This document shows, one piece after another, positions 22,514 through 33,695 of a DNA stretch of 64,000 nt (the stretch's first letter is position 1; each line of letters opens with the position of its first letter). Location: contig JAJEKV010000085.1 of assembly GCA_021234155.1 (NCBI GenBank), positions 3,046,706 through 3,110,705 on the forward strand, written 5' to 3'. Below the pieces are notes generated by a model, which saw only the letters and a program-made list of their open reading frames with translations, did not search any database and was not told the origin of the DNA. The DNA is from Isoetes taiwanensis. Its lineage: Eukaryota; Streptophyta; Lycopodiopsida; Isoetales; Isoetaceae. Position numbers and translations under genes: made by a program.

Positions 22514-22922
22514 GGAACGCCGTATATCTACTCCGGGATGTGGTAAACCCAGACACATGTCCGGGTTAACCACTGTCATGTCCGAGCTAACCACACTTTT
22601 GTCCGAGTTAACCACTTTTTTTTGGCTGGGATAACCACACGTTGAACTGAGTGTGGGACTGTGTTTTGGCATGGTGATCTTGGAATAGAGCTTGCAGTCA
22701 ACTCCTTGAACGGTTCAATCTGGTTCAAACACCATTGGAATCACCTTGGCAGCCCCTAAAACCTCATTCTATCAAGAGAGCAAGAGATTTGAGCACGGAT
22801 CAAGCAAGATCAGTGAAAAAACATGCAGAAACCGTTGTCTTTTGAGCTTGAAACTGAGCAGCAGTGGTTAACCCGAACATATGTCCGGGTTTACCACATC
22901 CCGGAGTAGATTTACGGCCATC
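22514..22922. repeat. MULE-like MITE 2
   Basis: Terminal inverted repeats of about 57 bp: the left runs from CCGTATATCTACTCCGGGAT to GGGTTAACCACTG, and the right (22862-22922) is its reverse complement with few changes. Identical 10-bp direct repeats CCTCCAGTTT flank it (22504-22513 and 22923-22932), as expected for a Mutator-type target duplication. The interior repeats GTCCGAGTTAACCAC-like units. End sequence CCGTATATCT and the TTAACCAC motif are shared with MITE 1, so both probably answer to the same transposase. Confidence 0.8.
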
Positions 22923-22939
22923 CCTCCAGTTTAGCTCTG

Positions 22940-23795
22940 AAGCCTCTTCATCTGAGGAAACTTCATCTTACCTTCTGATGCTTCATCTCCAGATCCGGAT
23001 GAAAACGCCTGTGTTGCTCCATTAAATAATCTGAAACCTAAGGTTGAAAATTTGTTGCCATCTTTGAAAATCGAACACCGGGATGATTTATATGTGTTTA
23101 TGGAATGGGAAGGCTTTCATGATTTCATCGACCCAAAAGAACTAATGAAAAATCGCAGGAGGAGAAAATGTGGTTTAATCAGTATTTCATCTACAAAATA
23201 GTTGTAAGGTTAACCTACAGTGCGTTAGCATCTTTTTCTTTTATAGGATGGTTCCTATGCTGATTGAAGGCTTTTATAAAGATAGATAGATAAATAAATA
23301 GATAGTATTTTTACGTAATGCCATATTGGCAGCACCCATCAAGCATACATTTACTAGAATATTTGAACACCCTTACAACCAATTTCCATTTTGGATTAAC
23401 ACACACCTCGACCCCGAGTTATGCAAGACAGAAGTTTAGGGCCAGATTCGACTAGAGGAGTTAAGGGCCTGTCTTGCTTAAACCCAATCCTATGATGGTA
23501 CGCCTTAACTGGCTCTTTTGTGCTGATTCTACTAACTAGTGCTGGCAATTACCAAAACGCTCGCTTTGAAACTAAAACACTCCGGAACACTGCCGCTTAA
23601 CTTCCAAGCTTTGGATTTAAATCACAAGGGGATGTCCCCTTGCCTTTTCAAAATAGTTTAGCTGCTGGGATTTCGACCACATCCTGGGCATCAATCTAAC
23701 CATCGCCGTAGATCTACGAAATTTGATAACTAGTGCAGCTTAATCACCGAAGTTATGCGCTCACACTATCTCCCCCCGATTGGGGTTATTAAATA
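22940..23795. other. gene-free spacer
   Basis: No gene is recognised. A short GATA/AATA microsatellite lies at 23280-23307 (GATAGATAGATAAATAAATA). Confidence 0.4.
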
Positions 23796-23800
23796 AATTA

Positions 23801-23906
23801 ATGGAAACCCTTCCGGGGTTTTATGTGGAAACCCTTCCAGATTTCCATTGAACCCCCGGAAGGGTTTCCATATTAGAACCCCGGAAGGGTTTCCACTGAA
23901 ACTAGA
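23801..23906. repeat. GGAAACCCTTCC palindromic array 1
   Basis: Two forward units (GGAAACCCTTCCGGGGTTTT; GGAAACCCTTCCAGATTTCC) are followed by two inverted units (CCGGAAGGGTTTCC twice), so the array can fold into a hairpin. Related arrays lie at 24868 and 25089. Confidence 0.85.
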
Positions 23907-24322
23907 TTTTTTTGGGTGAAGATATCCACCCTTAATTAATGACTAGAATTAAATTCCTACGGCTAATTTTAAAGAGGCTTTTTAGGAAGGATTTTTTTTC
24001 TCTCACCTCTCTTCTCCGACGATTTTGCTTCTGAAATTAGCGAATCGATTCAAGGAAGGGTTTCATGGCAAGGATTAAAGGAAGTATTTCACTGGCGATT
24101 CAAGGATTCAAAAAGATTCAAGGATTCAAGGAAGCGTTTCAGTAATTTAGGGAATCCGACACAATTTCTGGAGTTCCTGGTACAAAAAGATAAGAAATCT
24201 TCTACTTCCTACTTCCGATTCAATCGAAAAAATCTTCTGATTTTCCTTGATTATTCCTGTAATGATCTGAAACTGTTGGATATGTATGTATGCGCAAAGA
24301 AAACCATGAATCGGCCTACTTT

Positions 24323-24458
24323 TTTACAGTTTTATTTCTGAATCAATGGTTGAAAGGGGCTTCCAATCCGGCAGAGGTAGGGATTCGGCCCATTTTTTTA
24401 CAGTTTTATCTGAATCAATGGTTGAAAGGGGCTTCCAATCCGGCAGAGGTAGGGATTC
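24323..24458 (+). repeat. 68-bp tandem duplication
   Basis: TTTTTTACAGTTTTAT...TGAATCAATGGTTGAAAGGGGCTTCC...AGGTAGGGATTC is present twice head-to-tail with only a few differences. Confidence 0.88.
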
Positions 24459-24867
24459 CAACAAAAGCCTGCATGGTTTGGACAGATTGAATAGACAAAT
24501 TAGGCTTGAATTTCCGCAGGCCAAAGCTTGAAAATCGTGTTTGTATCAGAGCCGATTCTGGAAGGACTTCTGAATTTGAAAGGGGCCGATTTAGCTTAGC
24601 TTGGATCATTGGACCAGAACAGAGAAATTTCCTGTATTTTTGTTAATCGCTGTATTTTTGTTAACAATCTGAAAGAGGACATTTTCCTGCCGATTTTGAA
24701 CTGGTGTTGCTGATTTGAATAACTCCCAGTTCGATTCTTGTAGTTCAAATAACTTCTTGATTGAAGTAATTTTTGGCTTCCATGAAGATGGCAGATAGCA
24801 AAAAGCCGTACTAGAGTTGAATTTTGGCCGGATATTTTGCCCGACAAGGCAGGATATTTTCCTCCTC

Positions 24868-24984
24868 ATGTGGAAACCTAACCTGTTTTCCTCCTGCTGT
24901 GGAAACCCTTCCTATTTTCCTCCTCCTGTGGAAACCCTTCCCAATTTCCATCATGCAAGGAAATCGGGAAGGGTTTCCACTCAA
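24868..24984. repeat. GGAAACCCTTCC palindromic array 2
   Basis: Three forward units (GTGGAAACC-TTCC with CTCCTCCTG-type spacers) are followed by one inverted unit (GGGAAGGGTTTCCAC). Confidence 0.8.
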
Positions 24985-25088
24985 AATTTGAATTTTGAGT
25001 GACGTGCGCCTTAATGTCGGGCGTCCGTGTGGAAAGGCGTGAGCCATAAAGGCTCACGTGTGTAAATATTTAAAAAAATAATAATTTT

Positions 25089-25210
25089 GTGGAAACCCTT
25101 CCGGGTTTTAATGGAAACCCTTCCGGCTTTCCATGGAAACCCTTCCGGGTGGGGTTTCCACTAAAACCCGGAAGGGTTTCCATGGAAAGCCGGAAGGGGT
25201 TTCCGTGGGA
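25089..25210. repeat. GGAAACCCTTCC palindromic array 3
   Basis: Three forward units (GGAAACCCTTCCGGGTTTT, GGAAACCCTTCCGGCTTTCC, GGAAACCCTTCCGGGTGGGG) are followed by their inverted counterparts in mirror order, a nearly perfect approximately 120-bp palindrome ending 180 bp before the RFC2 start codon. It may affect RFC2 promoter structure. Confidence 0.88.
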
Positions 25211-25389
25211 GGCCAAGGGCGTACTTACCATCGGAAGAGAGCGGAAATTGTTTTTACATCCGCATGTGGAATCTCGCCCTTACTAGTTTCTTTTAAAAAG
25301 TCGAAATAATGCCAGCTCATTTGCCATCTCAGACTGTGGCTTTCCCTCGTTTTTTTCCTCCATAGCGGCGTAGTGTTTTGTGGGCGAAT

Positions 25390-27378
25390 ATGGCTGCAAC
25401 TGCATCAAATCCAAAGGACTACGATCTTCCCTGGGTTGAAAAATATAGACCCCATAAGCTAGACGATGTCGTCGGTAATCAGGATGCCATAGTTCGCCTT
25501 CAGGTCATTGCTCGAGATGGCAACATGCCCAACCTTATCTTCGCTGTATCCTTCCTTACAATCCTTATGTATCTGCTATATGTTAATTTGTGGGTATTAC
25601 CTTAACAGAGCTTTAGGGGCCTCCAGGGACTGGTAAGACTACTTGTATCCTAGCTCTAGCTCATGAGCTTTTGGGCAATAATGTTAAGGAGGGAGTTTTG
25701 GAGCTTAACGCTTCAGATGACAGGTTTTGCTTTTTCTTTTCTGTCGTTAGTTTCAAGTATTTATTGCTTATAAATGAGATTTGCTAGGATACTAATTGAT
25801 GATTTCACATTATTCCAGAGGCATAGATGTTGTTCGCAATAAGATCAAAATGTTTGCTCAGAAGAAAGTGACTCTACCTCCTGGTAGGCACAAGATCATT
25901 ATTTTGGATGAAGCCGACAGGTTAGCAAATCTCCTATGGTCTTCTTAATATTTTTTACAGGAAACCGACTGTTAGAATTACTTAGAAAAGTAGATGGATA
26001 GATTAGTCTCATGTCATAGATTGGTCTGTCTCGTACCGTTTGTTGGAAGTTGGCAGAACGACTGTTCGGAAAAGGTCTTAAAATCTGTCAAAGCTTGGCT
26101 TGAGGCAACTTAATCCAGTGACCACATTGTAACATAGTATGCTGGTTTGAAAAATTGAACATTTTTGAAGACTGTGTGACTTCTTGAGAAGTCAAACAAG
26201 ATAGAAGCATTATAAAGGTAGAGAAGACATAAAATTTGCATGTGAGTTTGGGGAATTACAGAGTTTGGCCTAAGAGGTAATGTTTAGTAATACATGGTTT
26301 ATTTCTGCATATGGGCCGTCTTCATAATATGTTGGTGAGTTCAAGCATTCTGCCGATGCTACATCATGTGGTTAGCTAGTCAGGGGGCTCGCTTGATGCA
26401 TCTATATTTGCTTACAAAATTAACTTGTCTTCTGATGTTTCTTTTAAAACATGTATTGGAATGATGGGAGGTGTAAGTGATGTGTATCCTTTCATGCAAC
26501 GCGAATGACATCCTAGTATATTGATGCAGTATGACAACTGGAGCACAACAGGCATTGCGCCGGACAATGGAGATTTATTCAAACACTACTCGATTTGCTT
26601 TAGCTTGTAATATCTCCTCAAAGATCATTGAACCGATTCAGAGTAGATGTGCCATTGTGAGATTCACCCGGCTCTCAGATCAAGAGATATTGAACCGTCT
26701 TTTGCAAGTAGCTCAATTGGAGAAAGTATGTGCACTCTGGTTAGTTCTTTGTACATTCATTACCGGGAATTATGGTTTGAATTTTAAATTTGCAACGCAG
26801 GTAGCTTATTTGCCGGAGGGCTTAGAAGCTGTAGTATTTACTGCAGATGGTGACATGCGACAAGCATTGAACAACCTTCAGGCTACTTATAGTGGTTTCC
26901 AGATTGTAAATCAGGAAAATGTCTTTAAGGTTATGCGAGCTAATCAATTACTAGTGCTATTCTTCTCTCTGAGCCACAAACACTGAATAGCAACACTTGT
27001 CTATAGGTCTGTGACCAGCCACACCCGCTTGTTGCCATCAATATGGTCAAATTTACTTTGGGGGGCAAGATTGATGAGGCATATGGCTTAATGAAGCAGC
27101 TCTATGATCTTGGCTACTCGGCATCAGATATTGCCATGACACTTTTTCGAGTTATCAAAAATTATGAGATGCCAGAGTACTTGAAACTCGAGTATATAAA
27201 GGTGAGATTTGCTAATTCAAATGTTGGTTAATTGTTTAGCTCCTACCTGCTAATGGTGCTAATTTTTCAGGAAGTGGGTTTTGCACATATGCGCATTGCT
27301 GATGGTGTAGGTTCACTTCTTCAACTATCAGGACTTTTGGCAAAACTCTGTAATATTAGCAGCAAAGCAAGGCCATAG
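25390..27378 (+). CDS. RFC2: Replication factor C subunit 2 (clamp-loader AAA+ ATPase)
   Basis: Seven exons: 25390-25545, 25617-25723, 25819-25920, 26530-26725, 26801-26929, 27007-27201, 27271-27378. They join in frame, all with GT-AG introns, to 330 residues, close to the roughly 333 usual for plant RFC2. The product is a small subunit of the nuclear RFC complex, which opens PCNA and loads it on primer ends during replication and repair. Motifs in order: WVEKYRP (RFC box II), GPPGTGKTT (Walker A), ILDEADS (DEAD-type Walker B), [16 protein letters not shown] (sensor 1 and SRC arginine finger), [13 protein letters not shown] (sensor 2 region), then the C-terminal collar helices (QLYDLGYS...). 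The start ATG follows a GC-rich leader and gives the conserved PWVEKYRP N-terminus. The gene looks intact and under constraint. A scrap of its last exon is duplicated near 59.65 kb. Confidence 0.96.
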
Positions 27379-27379
27379 C

Positions 27380-28190
27380 CACTTATCAAAGGAAAGGTCA
27401 AATTATAACAATGGGATCAGCTCGAACATGTGAATTTTCAAGGTCATAAGATGGGTCACATAATGAAGGTCTTCCAAATTTTTTGTGCCCGGATATGGGC
27501 GCTTTAAAGGATGATCATAAGTCTAGGTACCTAATAGATTCTATTAGTATATTCTTGCTTGAACATCTTAGTATAGCAACATGTACATCTAGTGCCTGCA
27601 AACTGTTTTTTTAGAGCCAAAGTACCAGTGCCATAATTGCTCGTATGGGACATTTACAATTTAAACTAAACTGCAAAACAACCAGACTTGATCTGATTGA
27701 AATCAGGATCTGCTTAATATCCCATTTGCAGATTTGTATTTCTTTTGGGAGGAGGAAATTCTACTTTTGAGTTTTCTAGTTTTAGATTCACAATGCCAAA
27801 GCGTGGCAGGCATCCTAGGCAAGATTTTTCAATCATGATGCTATAATAAGTGAACTAGCTTAGATGCTAAGTCTGATAGGTAAGAAAAAAGGAATTGGTT
27901 TTTAACTTCGTTCCAGTGTGGTAGTGTATATTAAGATTGCAAATTCACATTATTGGTTTTGTCTTAATAATTGTGCAAGCTGAAAAAGCAATGTCATTGG
28001 ACATGCATCTCAGCAGCCCCGTATACAATCACAAGATACTATACACTGTAACAAAAAGATACTTTGATTACATACAATCACAGGAAAGCTTATGAAACAA
28101 TAATATATGGCGTAACAAAAGCTATTTTGACTAATCACGCTCTGGTGGTTCTCATTTTGACTAATCACGCTCTGATTGTTCTCTTAAAAT
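27380..28190. other. RFC2 3' flank / intergenic
   Basis: It holds the RFC2 3' UTR and the convergent spacer to glyoxalase I. Much of it recurs in the duplicated block at 59.7-60.2 kb (for example TTCACAATGCCAAAGCGTGG at 27787 and 59851). No separate gene. Confidence 0.7.
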
Positions 28191-28191
28191 T

Positions 28192-29753
28192 TTAAGATCC
28201 GCCAATGATTTTTCCCATTCCTTTTACATCAAATATCTCTATCCAATAACCATCTGGATCCTTGATGAAGGCCAGGCCTTTCATTCTTCCTGCAAAAACA
28301 ATGCGCATACCAGGAAGATGGTAAATAGAGATGTTCAGCTTTAGAGAGAATGCATGACAAACACAAGAATAACATTATCAGAAAGCTTAACTTTGTTTCT
28401 AATTCAATATATGCACACATATTTATGTATAACAGAGGGAAATCAGCTTCTAAACAAAAAAATTCTATCCATTCCTTTTTACAGAAGAAAGGAACCTTCA
28501 TCTGGCTTTTTTACAAACTGTACTCCCAACTTCTCAAATCTCTCACATGCCGTATAAGTATCGTCCACAGTAATACCAATATGACCTGCAACAAATATTA
28601 GCAGCCATTTTTGTTTCAAACAGAACTAGGACTCAAAGGTTCCGGAGCATTAAAATTATTAAAAAGGTCTGGAGGTTACCAAAGCCTCGCGGGTCGCTGT
28701 TTCCATTGTGGTAGCCCTTAAAGTCTGGATCTGATTCTGTTCCCCAATTGCTGCAAGGGGTAAATGAATTCATCAATTATTCCATAGAGGAATTAAACTG
28801 GTAAGTTGATGAAGGAAAGTACTGTGTCAGTTCAATTGTAGCTTTGCAACTAAAAGTCCATTGTACACGTTCAAGAGTGTCCTTTGGTGCATTTGCAGGA
28901 TTCTGTAAGGTGGAGGCTTCACACTTTTAACAGAACATGTCGGGGATAGTAAATTATGAAGTACATAACTGGTCTGATATTGTTTACCTCATAGCCAAGA
29001 AAATAGAGACTAAATTTGCTATCGGGGAAGTCTAATCTCTTTAGAAGGCTGCAAACAAAGTAGCGATGCAGAATATTAGACTCTGACAATTTGGTTACCT
29101 GCATAAATATGATATAGCCATATTCTCACTCACGTCATGCCCAAGACTCTAGTATAGAAGTCCAACGAGATTTTGGGATCCTTAATCCGATACATCTGCA
29201 CCATTTCAAAATCTAAGTTTAACTTAATCCACTCACAAGATTGTTATAGTAAATATGAATGCCTCACAGTCTGCTGCATAAAATAGGCTTTCGTTGCTTC
29301 ATCTGGTGTCTCACAAAGCCCAGGATTGTTTGTTACAGATTCTGCCTCAGTACTCATTGTTCGGATGCCAAATAATCTTGTATGCTGCAAACGAACAGAA
29401 CAGGAATCAAGGAAAAATGTAGGAACTCAAGCGAAACATCAACATTATTAAAGACTGGACCAACTATCTTACATTTTAAAAAAACCTAGCTATAACCCTA
29501 TGACACATAAAATTATTAGAATAATCTTGATATGTAGCCAAAAGAACGGAATTAAAAGTGTTAATGTGTTGATTGAACATCCTACATTAGCTCTGAGCTG
29601 GCCACAGCATATGAATCTTCTTCGTTCATGCAGGCTGGTAGAGTGAAGGTATTTAAATTTAAGAGGCCCCTGTGAAAAACCACCATGGAGGCTTCTAACA
29701 ATATGGCAGCCACGGGCTAAAGATAACAAGTACGTTCCGGCCAATGCCGCCAT
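28192..29753 (-). CDS. GLX1: Glyoxalase I (lactoylglutathione lyase), organelle-targeted form
   Basis: Eight exons on the minus strand: 29753-29586, 29384-29268, 29195-29134, 29048-28988, 28902-28823, 28750-28680, 28585-28496, 28289-28192. They join in frame with GT-AG introns to 248 residues. The enzyme isomerises the hemithioacetal of methylglyoxal and glutathione to S-lactoylglutathione. The core from [13 protein letters not shown] aligns with plant single-domain glyoxalase I (about 185 aa): [11 protein letters not shown] (metal-ligand Q), [20 protein letters not shown] (metal-ligand E), [11 protein letters not shown] (metal-ligand H) and [11 protein letters not shown] (metal-ligand E). 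Exon 1 adds 56 residues starting [15 protein letters not shown], basic and Ser/Arg-rich with almost no acidic residues, like a chloroplast or mitochondrial transit peptide. Initiation at the internal MSTEAES methionine could give a cytosolic form. It converges with RFC2. Confidence 0.95.
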
Positions 29754-29759
29754 TGCTCT

Positions 29760-30070
29760 TCCGTTGCAGAGAATCTAGTACTACGAAATGAGAGAATTTC
29801 TATATCATGCTTCAAACCAACCAAAAGATGATAGATTAAACCTTCAAACAAACCCACCTATATCAGATACGCCCACATGAGCTCAAGCAGGAGAGTCGCG
29901 CATTTATAAAAGCCAGGAACCGTTATCAACCAAGCGTAACAGATCACCCATAATACTCTTCGAACTTGTTTACGGCTTAGGGTTGCATAAAAATTTTAAC
30001 GAGTGCACATTTATTTAATCCTCACGGCTGGTACAAAATAGAAATAGGGTCGCTTTTTTGTCCTGGCATG
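29760..30070. promoter_or_regulatory. Probable GLX1 promoter / 5' flank
   Basis: Position only: this lies upstream of the minus-strand GLX1 start. The segment near 29906-29950 (GGAACCGTTATC-ACCAAGCGT) also survives in the duplicated copy at about 61550. No specific element is identified. Confidence 0.4.
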
Positions 30071-30810
30071 CAATCTTATGGCGTCACGTGGCAGGTCCCT
30101 ACAATGCGGAATGGAAGTAGGGTTGATCCATTCCGTATGACCGGCGGCCCAGGTTTTTTTCTGGGTTTTCATTAGGGTTACAGCGACAGCCGCCGCAGTT
30201 CGTCGACCTTGTCACTTGCGTTCTCGGCTTCAAAGATCTTTGCTAGATTCAAGGAGCTCTTTGCTAGATTCAAGGAGCAGACAGACCTGTTCTTAACTTC
30301 TTAGCTTGGTTCTTAGCTTCTCAGTTGCAGATCTCAAAGGCTTTTATTCTTCGTGGGCAGAGCTTCAAAGATCTTCTATTTCTAGTTCGCAGGTAGAGCT
30401 TCAAAGATTTCGCAGGCAGAGCTCCTTTACTTTCAGATCTTCTATTTCTATTTTCGCATGCAAATCTTTCCTATTTCGCAGATATGCAGAGCTTCCCCTT
30501 TTCGCAGTCAGATCTTCCCTATTTCGCAGGTAGGCAGAGCTTTTCATAGGCAGATCTTCTAAGCTCCCCTATTTCTATTTTGTAGGGGAATGGAGGTTGG
30601 TCCTCCATTTCGGTTTCCAGATAACCCGCTCCCGGCTAACGCCAGTCGCAGGACCCCACCTGAAAACTCAGAATGGAGTTTCCAACCTCCATTCCCCTAT
30701 ACAATAAGGAAGATGGGTCGCTGTTTGTAGCGGAAGATGAATTCGGTGCTGCCATGTGGCAGTCCCCTACACTCCGGAATGGAAATAGGGCCATGATTCC
30801 ACTCATCTGG
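30070..30810. repeat. Repeat-rich segment with inverted and direct repeats
   Basis: A block like GTGGCAGGTCCCTACAATGC-GGAATGGAA occurs at about 30088 and again at about 30756 (direct). TAGGGGAATGGAGGTTGG (about 30582) pairs with CCAACCTCCATTCCCCTA (about 30681-30698) as an inverted repeat. Between them, 30240-30560 is built of recurring GATCTTCTATTTCT, TTCGCAG and GCAGAGCTT words. It may be a composite MITE. No gene. Confidence 0.6.
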
Positions 30811-30925
30811 TGCAAATGAGGAGCAGTGGGTGAAGATCCGGTGAAGATTGCTGAAAATCAGAAGCAAATCTTCCTTATCGGTGAAGCTCCCATCTTCCTT
30901 GTTGTAGGGGGAAGTAAATCGGTCC

Positions 30926-31004
30926 CCCCCTTACGCAGTGGACAGGGGACTCGCTACTGGTTGCTGATAGTCGCGAGGCTCCCCCTGTCCACTGCGGAAG
31001 GGGG
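30926..31004. repeat. Strong hairpin
   Basis: CCCCCTTACGCAGTGGACAG-GGGA (30926-30949) pairs with its near-perfect reverse complement at 30980-31004. The 30-nt loop can extend pairing through CTCGC/GCGAG. The stem has only one or two mismatches. It could be a MITE, a small-RNA precursor or a structured non-coding site. Confidence 0.7.
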
Positions 31005-31009
31005 TCCTG

Positions 31010-31860
31010 ATTTCCTTTCTCCTATACGTCAAAGTCATGTAAATGAAATTCAGGCCAATGATGCCCTTCTACGTTGGCATATTTTCTTTTCGTGAATGTG
31101 AACCTAAAAATTTTGTTGAATGTCGTCGTCGTTTTTTTTCTTCGTTTCTTGCTTTTTTACCTTGGTTGTTCTATCTCATATTCCGCCAGTTTTACCCTAC
31201 ATTCTATGCAATCTTACCCCGCCATAATTTCATTTATCATACTTATATGTTGCAAGAATGACCTCTGGCTGCAGATTCCGGCTCGTCGGCACTGCTTCCA
31301 TCCTGGAATTTGCAACAAGAGGTCATTCCTGTATACATAAAGTTAAGATGAGTGAATTCTGGCATCTAAGGCTATTCGCAATCTACCATGTGGACAACAT
31401 TCAACCCAAGAATATGGTTGAACTTTTTTTATACTCTATGTTCTGGCCTGTTCTTGTAACTGCTGCTTTTAGCCAAAATCTTGCCTAGAATCTCGCTCAT
31501 CTTAACTCCACATTACACTAATCTTCACGCAGCCCTTAATTTCGGGATACCAGCTCGGCCTCCATGCTTCGGCCCAGTTTCCAGCCTAGAATCAAGGCTG
31601 TGTGAAGATTTCTGTATGCAAGATGCACTTCAACTTTAGGGCCGCCTATAGGGTCTATTGAAGATCGTTGGGTATCCTAATACAGGTTTGAAGGCTGCTT
31701 GATCAACCCATTGGAGGCTGCCCCAACATAATTGTGGTGGCATTCTGCAGTCGGCACCTTCACCTTGATCAAATTTTTGTTACAATATACTTCCCAGACT
31801 ATATATACAACTAGATGATCTCCACTAATCATGCATCATCTAATTTATTTACAACAAAGT
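31010..31860. other. gene-free part of the duplicated block
   Basis: Non-coding; 31338-31860 corresponds to 61660-62190 in the second copy (for example AAAGTTAAGATGAGTGAA). A small inverted repeat, AAGAATGACCTCT / AGAGGTCATTC, lies at 31254-31328. Confidence 0.55.
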
Positions 31861-31863
31861 GAC

Positions 31864-32130
31864 TTGAATTGAATTGAATTTTATCATCCTCGGAGACCAA
31901 AAGGCCTATGGGACCCAAATAAGGAATTAAGATAAAGAACAGTTGGCCTATTATTATCCAGGATTAAAAAACCATTGCCCCGTAGTTCTCGAGGGAAAAA
32001 TCTTGGCAGTAATAAATTTGCTGATATACTACACATTTGTACATGCTGTGTCATGATCAAGGGCATAATTGAGCGTGCATGTCCAATATCACCTGGATGT
32101 AAGATGCCAGTGCTCCTATCACAAAAAAGG
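31864..32130 (-). mobile_element. LINE 3' tail only
   Basis: A GAATT pentanucleotide repeat (31867-31881) is followed by the conserved tail (ACCAAAAGGCCTATGGGACC ... TTCTCGAGGGAAAAA). No ORF2 sequence follows, so this is a very short 5'-truncated insertion. It is present in both copies of the segmental duplication, so it predates that event. Confidence 0.75.
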
Positions 32131-32149
32131 CTTAGTATTTAATTAATGA

Positions 32150-33695
32150 CCCGATTGCGACCGCTTTGGCTTAAGGCTTCCCGACCCATTTCATATGCCA
32201 TTGAACAAAAGATCTGGCTCTATTGAGCCAGACGAAAATCTTTTTTCCCTATTACACGATCTGAAGGAGGAAGTTTTTAAGCTTAGGATGGTAGTTCAGG
32301 ATCTCACTATATAAAATCGGGAATTGAAAGCTCGGAATTTGGAAATCGAATCACTCATGTCAGAAGTCTAAGCAGATCCGGGTGCATCTCATTTGTAAGA
32401 AACTATTAATGACCTGCAATCTAGACTTGCGAAATCAGTAGCCAATGCTATCAAGGAACATATGGACCTACATCACGAAAAAATGATAGCAGACAAATCT
32501 GAACAATAGCTTCGAGCCCGAAGTCGAAAGATATCTGGGATTGCAAAGCAAGAAGATGAGGACATAACCCAGGTAATTGAGCTTTTTTTGAAGGATATCA
32601 TGCATCTACATGAACCACAAACTGTGACTAGTAAGAGGCTTGGCAAACTAGGTGATATCACAGACATGTCTTAGTAAAATTCAGAAGTAAGGAGGCTTGT
32701 GACAGGGTGCTCCAGAAGAGGCCAGTGCTCAAAGGGCAAAAAATCTAGATGAACCCAGATCTTTCTCCAGCACAACAAGAGGATAGAAAAAAAGTGAAAG
32801 AAAATAAAAGCTTCCAGACTGGATGGTCTTGTTGCATTCCTGGATAGGAATAACAATGCAGTGAGAAGGAAATGCGAATACGGATTTGCGACCTTGAGGA
32901 TCTTAGTATGGAACTTGCATGGCTTGACACAGGCTAAAATAGATGCTACTATACATATCTGGAGAAGTGCAGATTTATTCTTGTATTCTGAAACTTGGCA
33001 GCTTCGAACAAGTTCCTTACCCAATATAGAAGGATTTACAGAAGTAGGCGTTGCCTGGAACATGAAAGAGCCTAGAACAGGAAGAGGTTTTGGTGGTTTG
33101 ACAACTTACATCAGGAAAGATCTAATAGGATGCGTATCATGGATTGGTAAGCATGAGCACAACCAATATCTGTGGGTACAACTTTGATTACAGAATAAAA
33201 TAATATGCTTGGCATCTTGTTATTTTGCCCCTTTCAACATGAAAATCTATGATAAATATGGACTGAACAAAGAGAACCCGCTGCACGAATTAACTCCGAA
33301 AATCATGAATACAAGGAATTGGAAGAGGTAATAGTCGGAGATTTTAATGCATGCACTATGAGAAAACAGTGCACCACCTTTTAACAAGTAGGCAATGATC
33401 TGTTAACCGAAGTAGAGGATCAGACATTTGATAAGTGCTCAGAAGACAAAGTTAAAAATAGTTTAAGCGACTTTATGCTCTAAATGGGATCAGTCAGCAA
33501 CTGGAAGATTCTAAATGGTACGTCTAGACATTCCAAATCTTTTTTACTTGCTTCTCACATCTGTAACCAAGTACAATTGACAATGTAATGGCCAATCTTG
33601 CATCCTGTACAGTTAAGGATTTTAGAATTAGCCAGAAAATGCCAGAGTTAGAACATGTCCTTTTCATTACAAGGAGAATGTAAGGCCGCACAAAC
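32150..33695 (+). mobile_element. LINE 5' part: ORF1 and endonuclease N-terminus
   Basis: Plus-strand, frame-broken. 32250-32860 encodes a helical ORF1-like protein (DLKEEVFKLRMVVQDLT, IAKQEDEDITQVIELF), followed by a basic stretch like plant LINE ORF1 ends. From 32861 the EEP endonuclease begins: LRILVWNLHGLTQAKID (the Asn-containing N-terminal motif), then YSETW (catalytic Glu region). It continues to VKDFRISQKMPELEH near 33630, where the chromovirus insertion cuts it. The same element resumes at 51850. Confidence 0.72.
32861..33690 (+). pseudogene. LINE EEP endonuclease N-terminal relic
   Basis: An open frame at 32861-33187 has LVWNLHGLTQ and LFLYSETWQL, the first two metal-site motifs of apurinic-type LINE endonucleases, then GRGFGGLTTYIRKDL. 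Later frames are broken. It would nick target DNA for target-primed reverse transcription. Inactive. Confidence 0.75.
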
